From the NCBI GenBank assembly GCA_023129575.1, contig JAGMBS010000003.1, positions 1 through 42,337 on the forward strand: a DNA stretch of 42,337 nt, written 5' to 3'. The number at the start of each line of letters is the position of its first letter. Within the stretch, counting starts at the first letter, position 1. This stretch comes from Minisyncoccota bacterium (lineage in GTDB: Bacteria > Patescibacteriota > Minisyncoccia > Phycocordibacterales > UBA12079). The position numbers were made by a program, and so were the translations under genes. Positions 14,651 through 21,468 of the stretch are shown here, piece after piece. The notes below the pieces were generated by a model, which saw only the letters and a list, made by a program, of their open reading frames with translations, was not told where the DNA came from and ran no database searches.

Positions 14651-15784
14651 ATGCAAACTCCAAAAAAAATCAAAGTGGCGATTAACGGTTTCGGGCGAAT
14701 TGGCAGAGCTTTTTTTAAATTGGCGATTGAAAATCCAAGAATTGAAATTGTGGCGGTTAATGATTTGGCCGATATTGAAAACCTCGCTTATCTTCTCAAA
14801 TACGACAGTCCTTATCCAACTTGGACGTCTCACGTCCAAGTGATGGATTTAAACTTGGACGTGAGACGTCCAAGTGAACCAAGTAAAAATATTTTGCAAA
14901 TTGCCGGCAAAGATATTCCGTTTTTTAGCGAGCCGGATCCGTGTTATTTGCCGTGGAAGGATTTGAAAGTGGATATTGCGGTAGAAGCGACCGGAATTTT
15001 TAATACCTATCAAAAAGCGCGGGCTCATCTTGAAGCGGGCGCGAACAGAGTTATTTTAACGGCCCCCGCCAAAGATGAAACAGAGGCGGATTGTTGTTCC
15101 GCCGCGCGGAACAACAATCCGCCTCAGCCGCTTCAAACTCCCGATTACGGCGTCATTGGCAAAACAATTTTAATGGGCATCAACGATGAGGAATTAAAAG
15201 ATTGTCAAATAAGCGCCAACGGCTCTTGCACCACCAACGCGGTTAGTCCGGTTTTACAAATTCTCAATCAAAGCATCGGCGTGGAAAAAGCGCTTCTAAA
15301 TACGATTCATTCCTATACCGCCGCCCAAAAAATAGTTGATTCCGCCGACAAAAAAGATTTTCGCCGCGGCCGCGCCGGCGCGCAAAATATTATTCCGACT
15401 ACAACCGGCGCCGCCAGCGCGACCACTTTGGCGATTAAAGAATTGGCGGGGCGCTTTGACGGACTGGCGGTTAGAGTGCCGACCGTGCTGGGTTCACTGG
15501 CCGATTTAACTTTTACGGCCAAGAGAAATACGAGCGAAAAAGAAATTAACAAGATTTTGAAACAGGCCTCCCAAGAGGAAAAATGGCGAGGGATTTTTAC
15601 AACCACCGAAAAGCCGGTTGTTTCTTCGGATATTATCGGGAACATTTACGCTTCCATCGCCGATTTATCATTGACAAAAGTTGTGGGCGGAAATCTTGCC
15701 AAAGTTCTGATTTGGTATGATAATGAAATGGGTTACGCCAACACTCTCATTAAACATATAAATAAAATAAGAGAGATTTTATAA
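14651..15784 (+). CDS. gapA: Glyceraldehyde-3-phosphate dehydrogenase, with palindrome-encoded insertions
   Basis: 'KVAINGFGRIGRAFFKLAI', 'NGSCTTNAVSPVLQIL', 'TIHSYTAAQKIVD', 'AAGAQNIIPTTTGAA'-type motif, 'IWYDNEMGYANTLI'. Confidence 0.96.
   Translation: MQTPKKIKVAINGFGRIGRAFFKLAIENPRIEIVAVNDLADIENLAYLLKYDSPYPTWTSHVQVMDLNLDVRRPSEPSKNILQIAGKDIPFFSEPDPCYLPWKDLKVDIAVEATGIFNTYQKARAHLEAGANRVILTAPAKDETEADCCSAARNNNPPQPLQTPDYGVIGKTILMGINDEELKDCQISANGSCTTNAVSPVLQILNQSIGVEKALLNTIHSYTAAQKIVDSADKKDFRRGRAGAQNIIPTTTGAASATTLAIKELAGRFDGLAVRVPTVLGSLADLTFTAKRNTSEKEINKILKQASQEEKWRGIFTTTEKPVVSSDIIGNIYASIADLSLTKVVGGNLAKVLIWYDNEMGYANTLIKHINKIREIL
14819..14841. repeat. REP family 1, copy 9 (CTC), in gapA
   Basis: Exact copy; encodes TWTSHVQV. 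Confidence 0.95.
14853..14875. repeat. REP family 1, copy 10 (GAG), in gapA
   Basis: Exact copy; encodes LDVRRPS; inverted partner of copy 9. Confidence 0.95.
15083..15125. repeat. 43-bp palindrome in gapA
   Basis: GAGGCGGATTGTTGTTCCG-CCGCG-CGGAACAACAATCCGCCTC, 19-bp perfect arms. Confidence 0.9.
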
Positions 15785-15797
15785 ATTATAAGATAAC

Positions 15798-16280
15798 ATG
15801 AAAATACTTATTACATCAGATCACGCGGGTTTTGAACTGAAAAACGAATTACTTTCGTATCTGATTGGTTTAGGATATGAAGTGGAGGATAAGGGACCCG
15901 CGCAATATCGTTCCGAGGATGATTACCCTGATTTTATCGCGCCGGTCGCGCGCGCGGTCTCCCAAAATCCGCGCCGGTCCAAAGCAATTGTAATTGGCGG
16001 TTCGGGGCAAGGCGAGGCGATAGTGGCAAATCGTTTTGCAAATGTCCGAGCGGTTGTTTATAACGCGCCTAATCTTAATGTTATAAAACTCTCGCGCGCG
16101 CATAATGACGCGAATATCTTGTCTCTCGGCGCGCGTTTTTTGTCGATGGACGAAGCAAAGGAAGCGGTTAAACTTTGGTTGGAAACTGAATTTTCAAATG
16201 TGGAACGCCATTTCCGCCGTATTCAAAAAATAGAATCACTTAGAGGTTCAACCTCTAACAAAATTGGGGATAACTTATAA
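15798..16280 (+). CDS. rpiB: Ribose-5-phosphate isomerase B (RpiB/LacAB family)
   Basis: 'KILITSDHAGFELKNEL', 'EVEDKGPAQYRSEDDYPDFI', 'AIVIGGSGQGEAIVANRFANVRA', 'SRAHNDANILSLGARFL'. Confidence 0.93.
   Translation: MKILITSDHAGFELKNELLSYLIGLGYEVEDKGPAQYRSEDDYPDFIAPVARAVSQNPRRSKAIVIGGSGQGEAIVANRFANVRAVVYNAPNLNVIKLSRAHNDANILSLGARFLSMDEAKEAVKLWLETEFSNVERHFRRIQKIESLRGSTSNKIGDNL
16240..16258. repeat. 19-bp palindrome at the rpiB 3' end
   Basis: TTAGAGGTT-C-AACCTCTAA. Confidence 0.7.
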
Positions 16281-16301
16281 AATTTTGTAATTATTGTTAT
16301 T

Positions 16302-17078
16302 ATGAATGTGATGAAAAATATAGAAATAATACCGGCAATTTTACCAAAGGATTTTGACGAACTGGAACAAAAATTGACTCGGCTTAAAAAAGCGTTTTTG
16401 ATTTTGAACAAAAAAACAAAACCGGCCATTCAGATTGATATTTGCGACGGGCAATTTGTTTCGTCCGAAACTTGTCCTTGGACGGGCAAAGGTCAAACAA
16501 TTTCTCAATTGGCGGAATTTGCGGATAATTTTGATTTTGAACTTGATTTGATGGTTCAAAATCCAAAAGAATTGCTGGAAAATTGGCAAAATGACGAACG
16601 GCTCAACGACTTGAGCCGTTCAGGTCTTTGTAGAATAATAATGCACTTTGAAAGTTTTGAAAGCGAAAAGGACAATTTGGAAACTAATCCTCCAAATTTA
16701 TTTGGGGACTTAGTCTCCAAATTGTCCGCTTATTCAATTCAGGTTGGTATTGCGTTTAATCCCGACACGCTGGCGGAAAAAATAATTCCGTATTTGCAAA
16801 TTGCGGATTTTGTTCAATTTATGGGCATTGATAAAATTGGCTATCAAGGGCAAAATTTTAACCCAACAGTGATTTCAAAAATTCAAAAATTTCGCGCGCG
16901 AAATCCTCAGATGATAATTTCAGTAGACGGGGGAGTTAATTTGGAAAACGCGCCGAAACTTGTCAGAGCCGGCGTTAATCGTTTAGTAATCGGGTCGGCG
17001 ATTTTTGCCGACGCGGACGCGGAAATAATCGCGGAAAGAATTAAAAAATTTACCCTGTTAACCCTGTTAAAAAATTAG
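16302..17078 (+). CDS. rpe: Ribulose-phosphate 3-epimerase
   Basis: 'IEIIPAILPKDFDELEQKL', 'IQIDICDGQFV', 'DLMVQNPKELLENW', 'VGIAFNPDT', 'MGIDKIGYQGQNFNP', 'ISVDGGVNLENAPKLVRAGVNRLVIGSAIF'. Confidence 0.9.
   Translation: MNVMKNIEIIPAILPKDFDELEQKLTRLKKAFLILNKKTKPAIQIDICDGQFVSSETCPWTGKGQTISQLAEFADNFDFELDLMVQNPKELLENWQNDERLNDLSRSGLCRIIMHFESFESEKDNLETNPPNLFGDLVSKLSAYSIQVGIAFNPDTLAEKIIPYLQIADFVQFMGIDKIGYQGQNFNPTVISKIQKFRARNPQMIISVDGGVNLENAPKLVRAGVNRLVIGSAIFADADAEIIAERIKKFTLLTLLKN
16596..16621. repeat. 26-bp palindrome in rpe, same family as 4076-4107
   Basis: GAACGGCTCAA-CGAC-TTGAGCCGTTC; encodes ERLNDLSRS, compare ERLNRLSRS in the fibre protein. Confidence 0.85.
16676..16721. repeat. Two degenerate 9-3-9 palindromes in rpe
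   Basis: TTTGGAAACTAATCCTCCAAA (16676-16696) and TTTGGGGACTTAGTCTCCAAA (16701-16721); related to TTTGGAGGCAAGGCCTCCAAA in tktN. Confidence 0.55.
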
Positions 17079-17100
17079 TATTTAACAGAATTAAATAAAA

Positions 17101-17955
17101 ATGATAAATTGTAATAAGGAAAAAATCGAGAAATTGGAAAAAATCGCTAAAACAATTCGGCGGGAAATAATTGAAATGCTGGCGCGGGCCGGCTCCGGCC
17201 ACACGGCCGGTTCGCTTGATATGGTGGAAATTCTGGCCGCTTTATATTTTGAGATTTTGAAGCATAACCCGCAAAATCCCGCTTGGGAAAAAAGGGACCG
17301 CCTTATTTTATCGCACGGGCATACTTGCCCGGCGCTTTACGCGACGCTGGCGGAAGCCGAGTATTTTCCAAAAACGGACTTGCGAACTCTGCGAAAATTT
17401 GGTTCGTCTCTGCAAGGACATCCGCACCGCGAATGGCTCAAGGGCTTGGAAACCAGTTCCGGTCCGCTTGGCTCCGGACTTTCGCAAGCCATTGGAATGG
17501 CTCTCGCCGACCGCGTCAATAAATTTGGAGGCAAGGCCTCCAAAGATTCTGGGGATAAGTATTTTTATTGTTTGATGTCAGATGGGGAAATGCAATGCGG
17601 ACAAACCTGGGAGGCCTTAATGTTGGCGGGCAAAGAAAAATTAACAAATCTTATCGCCATTATTGATAGAAACGGTATTCAAATCAGCGGACAAACAAAA
17701 AAAGTAATGCCTTTGGAATCGCTGCGGAAAAAATTGGAGGCCTTTAATTGGCAGGTTTTGGAAATTGACGGGCATAATTTTGAACAAATTATCGAAGCGG
17801 TTGGAACCGCCAAAAAAACCGCGGCAAAACCGACAATAATTATCGCGCGAACAATTCCCGGCAAGGGCTTTGCGGAATTTGAAAATGATTATCGCTGGCA
17901 CGGCAAAGCCCCAAACACAGAACAAGTTGATAAAATTTTAAAAGATAAAAAATAA
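17101..17955 (+). CDS. tktN: Transketolase, N-terminal subunit
   Basis: 'GSGHTAGSLDMVEILAALYFEIL', 'RDRLILSHGHTCPALYATLAE', 'GPLGSGLSQAIGMALADRVN', 'MSDGEMQCGQTWEALMLAG'. Ends after the ThDP-binding half. Confidence 0.93.
   Translation: MINCNKEKIEKLEKIAKTIRREIIEMLARAGSGHTAGSLDMVEILAALYFEILKHNPQNPAWEKRDRLILSHGHTCPALYATLAEAEYFPKTDLRTLRKFGSSLQGHPHREWLKGLETSSGPLGSGLSQAIGMALADRVNKFGGKASKDSGDKYFYCLMSDGEMQCGQTWEALMLAGKEKLTNLIAIIDRNGIQISGQTKKVMPLESLRKKLEAFNWQVLEIDGHNFEQIIEAVGTAKKTAAKPTIIIARTIPGKGFAEFENDYRWHGKAPNTEQVDKILKDKK
17524..17544. repeat. 21-bp palindrome 9-3-9 in tktN
   Basis: TTTGGAGGC-AAG-GCCTCCAAA; encodes FGGKASK. Confidence 0.8.
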
Positions 17956-17956
17956 T

Positions 17957-18286
17957 ATGAAAAAACAATCAAAACTTTTTTTAAAAAAGAATCCAACAAT
18001 GCAGAATTTTCAGCAATATGTTTTAGATATGGAAAATGAAAGAGAATTTTCAAAAGACATTCTCCATAATTGTCTTCAGATGGGAGAGGAAGTTGGGGAA
18101 TTATTTAAAGCTGTTCGCAAAGAAATTAATATTCAAATAGATAATAATTCAAAAGTTGGTTCAGTGGATGAAGAAATTGTTGATATTTTTATTTTTCTTT
18201 GCGCGATTGCAAATAAATTCAATATTGATTTAGAAAAAGCTTTTCGTGAAAAAGAAGAAATAAATAAAAATCGTATTTGGAAATAA
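17957..18286 (+). CDS. MazG-like nucleotide pyrophosphohydrolase family protein
   Basis: 'LHNCLQMGEEVGELFKAVRKEI...VDEEIVDIFIFLCAIANKFNIDLEKAFREKEEINKNR' follows the MazG EExxE...EExxD pattern. Confidence 0.75.
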   Translation: MKKQSKLFLKKNPTMQNFQQYVLDMENEREFSKDILHNCLQMGEEVGELFKAVRKEINIQIDNNSKVGSVDEEIVDIFIFLCAIANKFNIDLEKAFREKEEINKNRIWK

Positions 18287-18348
18287 TTTAAAACAATATT
18301 AATTTATTGAAATATAACAAAAAATACGGTTTATAATTAAGTAAAATA

Positions 18349-18378
18349 TATTATATTATTATATATAATATTATAAAA
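18349..18378. promoter_or_regulatory. AT-only imperfect palindrome, candidate operator upstream of the wHTH gene
   Basis: Centre TATA|TATA at 18363/18364; 13 of 15 arm positions pair; shares a 21-bp identical stretch with 18711-18731. Confidence 0.5.
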
Positions 18379-18407
18379 ATAATGTATAAATTAATTCAAA
18401 ATTTCAT

Positions 18408-18701
18408 ATGAAGTTCACAGGAAAACAGGTAAAATTGTTGGAGCTTTTTTCAAAGGCGGTAGCAAACAGAAACAGAATTAAAATTTTAGTTTTAATTAAC
18501 AAAAAACCTAAATTAAATGTTGCGGAAATTTCAGATATTTTAAAAATGAATTACCAATCTGGAGCAGTTCATATTCAAAGATTGGAAAAAGTTGGTTTTG
18601 TATATAAAAGATATAAAGGTTTGTCAGTAGAACATGTAATTACTGAAAGAGGTAAACTTTTTTTAATTTTTTTTGAAAAAATTTTGAATTTAAAATCTTA
18701 A
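18408..18701 (+). CDS. Winged-helix (ArsR/MarR-like) transcriptional regulator
   Basis: 'FSKAVANRNRIKILVLINKKPKLNVAEISDILKMNYQSGAVHIQRLEKVGFVYKRYKG...VITERGKLFL' is a typical wHTH. Confidence 0.8.
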   Translation: MKFTGKQVKLLELFSKAVANRNRIKILVLINKKPKLNVAEISDILKMNYQSGAVHIQRLEKVGFVYKRYKGLSVEHVITERGKLFLIFFEKILNLKS

Positions 18702-18703
18702 AA

Positions 18704-18745
18704 TTAATACATTATATTATTATATATAATAATATAATGTATTAA
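18704..18745. promoter_or_regulatory. 42-bp perfect AT-rich palindrome, candidate operator between the wHTH gene and mnmA
   Basis: TTAATACATTATATTATTATATATAATAATATAATGTATTAA equals its own reverse complement. Confidence 0.6.
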
Positions 18746-18769
18746 AGCATAGACATAAAAATAAATAAG

Positions 18770-19918
18770 ATGAAAAATAAAATAAATTATAAAAACAAAA
18801 AGGTTTTTGTGGCTTTGTCCGGCGGAGTGGATTCATCGGTGACGGCGATTTTGCTTAAGAAACAAGGTTATGCCGTGACAGGTGTTTTCATTAAAGTTTG
18901 GCAACCCGATTTTGCGGGAAGCCAATGGAAAAAAGATTGCGCCGACGCTAAACAAATTTGCGATATTTTAGATATTCCCTTTGTTGTTTTAAATTTGGGA
19001 AAAGAATATCGGCGGAGTGTTTTTGATTATATGATTACCGAATACCAAAAGGGACGGACGCCCAATCCGGATGTAATGTGCAATAAAAAATTGAAATTCG
19101 GGGCGTTTTTGGACTTTGCGTTAAAAAATGGAGCGGATTTTATTGCTACAGGACATTATGTTTATACGAGTGAAAACTTGGACGTCTCACGTCCAAGTTT
19201 AAAACTTGGACGTGAGACGTCCAAGTTTTTTAAATCTAAAGATAGGAAATTGATGGCGGGAGCGGATAAAAATAAGGATCAGTCGTATTTTCTTTGGACA
19301 TTAACGCAAAAGCAATTAAAGTATTGCCTTTTCCCGATTGGACAATACAAAAAATCTCAAGTCAGAAAATTGGCAGAGGAGTTTGGATTGCCTACTGCCC
19401 GGAAAAAAGACAGCCAGGGCCTTTGTATTATTGGAAAGGTAAAAATGAAAGAATTTTTACGGCGTTTTATTCCCCAGAAACAGGGAGATGTTTTGAATCA
19501 AGACGGAGAAATAATTGGTCGGCATAAGGGAGTGTATTTTTATACATTGGGTCAAAGGCATGGATTTGAAATTAGCAAAAAAGGCGTCCTGGACAAACCG
19601 TATTATATTTTTGCCAAAGATTTCAAAAATAACAGCTTGACTGTTTTGAATAAACCGGCCGGGGGTTTTGCTTCCAAGTATGGAAAAAACGAGATTGAGA
19701 TTAAGGACATTAATTGGATTGCCGGCGCGCCGCCCGATTTGAGCAGGAAATACAAGGCCAGAATCAGATACCGCCAGCCCTTACAAGGTTGCGGTTTACA
19801 AAACAATGCCAAGAAAATAATTGTTAAATTTGATATTCCGCAGTGGGCGGCGACTCCCGGGCAGTCGCTTGTTATTTATGACGGCGAAATATGTCTTGGA
19901 GGCGGAGTGATTGTTTGA
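18770..19918 (+). CDS. mnmA: tRNA-specific 2-thiouridylase
   Basis: 'KVFVALSGGVDSSVTAILLKKQGYAVTGVFIKVW', 'GRTPNPDVMCNKKLKFGAFLDFA', 'FIATGHYVYT', 'DKNKDQSYFLWTL', 'LGQRHGFEI'. Confidence 0.95.
   Translation: MKNKINYKNKKVFVALSGGVDSSVTAILLKKQGYAVTGVFIKVWQPDFAGSQWKKDCADAKQICDILDIPFVVLNLGKEYRRSVFDYMITEYQKGRTPNPDVMCNKKLKFGAFLDFALKNGADFIATGHYVYTSENLDVSRPSLKLGRETSKFFKSKDRKLMAGADKNKDQSYFLWTLTQKQLKYCLFPIGQYKKSQVRKLAEEFGLPTARKKDSQGLCIIGKVKMKEFLRRFIPQKQGDVLNQDGEIIGRHKGVYFYTLGQRHGFEISKKGVLDKPYYIFAKDFKNNSLTVLNKPAGGFASKYGKNEIEIKDINWIAGAPPDLSRKYKARIRYRQPLQGCGLQNNAKKIIVKFDIPQWAATPGQSLVIYDGEICLGGGVIV
19176..19198. repeat. REP family 1, copy 11 (CTC), in mnmA
   Basis: Exact copy; encodes LDVSRPS. Confidence 0.95.
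19204..19226. repeat. REP family 1, copy 12 (GAG), in mnmA
   Basis: Exact copy; encodes LGRETSK; inverted partner of copy 11. Confidence 0.95.
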
Positions 19919-19931
19919 TATAATAAAAGTG

Positions 19932-20780
19932 GTGAGCAAACAAATTTACATAATTAAAGCCAACGGCGAGAAGGAATTTTTTGACAATTCTAAATTGGAG
20001 AATTCGCTTCGCAAAGCCGGAGCCGGCGCGCCGGTCATTGCGACAATCGTAAACAAAATTGAAAATGAATTGAAAGACGGGACGGAAACGATTGAAATTT
20101 ATCGGCGGGCTTTTGATTTATTGGACAAATTTGAAAGAGGAACAGCGGCGCAATATTCATTGCGTCACGCGGTGCTGGAATTAGGGCCAACCGGTTTTCC
20201 TTTTGAAAATTTTATCGGGGCGATTTTTCGGGCGAAAGGATTTGAGACAAAATTGCGGCAAAGAATCAAGGGTTTATGTATCAGTTACGAGGTTGATTTA
20301 ATGGCGCGCAACGATGAGAAATTTATAATAGGAGAAGTAAAATTTCATAACAAACGAGGCATTAAGTCCGATTTGAAAGTTGTGTTGTATGTAAAAGAAA
20401 GATTTGATGATATTGAAAAAGGCGAATTTTACGGAAATATCGACAGAAATTTGAAAAAAGAAAAATGGCTGATAACTAACACTAAATTTACGACCAGAGC
20501 GATTGATTATGGCCGCTGCTGCGCGGATTTAATGTTGGTTAGCTGGAATTATCCCAAGCAAGGCAATCTGTATCAATTGATTACGGAGGCCGGTTTGTAC
20601 CCGATTACTTGTCTGAAAACTCTCGGCCGCAATGACAAAAAATTGTTTTTGGATAGAAATATCGTTTTATGCCGCGAATTGTCGCAGGGCAGAGAGAGGT
20701 TGTTTAATTTGGTGGGAATCCCCGCCGAAAAAAGAGAAAACGCTTTGGAAGAAATTAGTAACTTAATTCCTAATACCTAA
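19932..20780 (+). CDS. ATP-cone domain fused to a PD-(D/E)XK restriction-endonuclease-like domain (GTG start preferred over TTG at 19911)
   Basis: 'IYIIKANGEKEFFDNSKLENSLRKAGAGAPVIATIV' ATP-cone; 'SYEVDLMARNDEKFIIGEVKFHNKRGIKSDLKVVLYVKERF' D...ExK core. Confidence 0.75.
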   Translation: MSKQIYIIKANGEKEFFDNSKLENSLRKAGAGAPVIATIVNKIENELKDGTETIEIYRRAFDLLDKFERGTAAQYSLRHAVLELGPTGFPFENFIGAIFRAKGFETKLRQRIKGLCISYEVDLMARNDEKFIIGEVKFHNKRGIKSDLKVVLYVKERFDDIEKGEFYGNIDRNLKKEKWLITNTKFTTRAIDYGRCCADLMLVSWNYPKQGNLYQLITEAGLYPITCLKTLGRNDKKLFLDRNIVLCRELSQGRERLFNLVGIPAEKRENALEEISNLIPNT

Positions 20781-20783
20781 ATT

Positions 20784-21335
20784 ATGATTTACGATTTTAC
20801 AAAATTAAAAGCCGGGACTAAAAATATAGAAGATTGGTTGGCGAAAGAATTTGCCAATATCAGAGCGGGAGCGATTTCCGCGACTTTATTGGATAATGTT
20901 AAGGCGGAGAATTACGGTGTTTTGGTCCCGCTTAATCAAATGGCCAGTGTTGTTACGGAGGACGCGAGGACATTGCGCGTTAATTTATGGGATGTGTCCC
21001 AGATTAAAGAGTTGGAAACGGCTATTCGCAAGGCCGATTTGGGAGCGTCATTGTCGGTGGACGGAGCGGGTTTAAGATTGTCTTTTCCTGAATTGACGGG
21101 GGAAAGACGCCAATTACTCGTGAAAATGGCGAAAAATAAATTGGAACAGGCCAAAATATCTTTGCGCGCGGAACGAGACAAGGTCTGGAATGAAATTAAA
21201 GATAAAGAAAAAATAAATGAAATCGGCCAGGATGAAAAATTCCAATTAAAAGATGAGATGCAAAAAATTGTTGATGATACAAACGCGGTTCTTGCGAAAA
21301 TTTTTGCTAAAAAAGAAAAGGAAATAATGGGATGA
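20784..21335 (+). CDS. frr: Ribosome recycling factor
   Basis: 'LAKEFANIRAGAISATLLDNVKAENYGVLVPLNQMASVVTEDARTLRVNLWD...AIRKADLGASLSVDGAGLRLSFPELTGERRQLLVKMAKNKLE'. Confidence 0.95.
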   Translation: MIYDFTKLKAGTKNIEDWLAKEFANIRAGAISATLLDNVKAENYGVLVPLNQMASVVTEDARTLRVNLWDVSQIKELETAIRKADLGASLSVDGAGLRLSFPELTGERRQLLVKMAKNKLEQAKISLRAERDKVWNEIKDKEKINEIGQDEKFQLKDEMQKIVDDTNAVLAKIFAKKEKEIMG

Positions 21336-21340
21336 ATTAC

Positions 21341-21458
21341 AAAATCCAAATTATTCCAAATTACTCAAATTAAATCCAAATGACAAAATCCAAAATTTGT
21401 TTGACATTTGAATTTTGGATTTCATTTGGAATACTTTGGATTTTGGATTTTGAAATTT
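21341..21458. repeat. MITE-like imperfect inverted repeat, copy A
   Basis: Starts AAAATCCAAATTATTCCAAATTACTCAAATTAAATCCAAATGACAAAATCC and ends TTTTGGATTTTGAAATTT; strongly similar to 27829-27947. Confidence 0.8.
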
Positions 21459-21468
21459 TAAAAATAAT

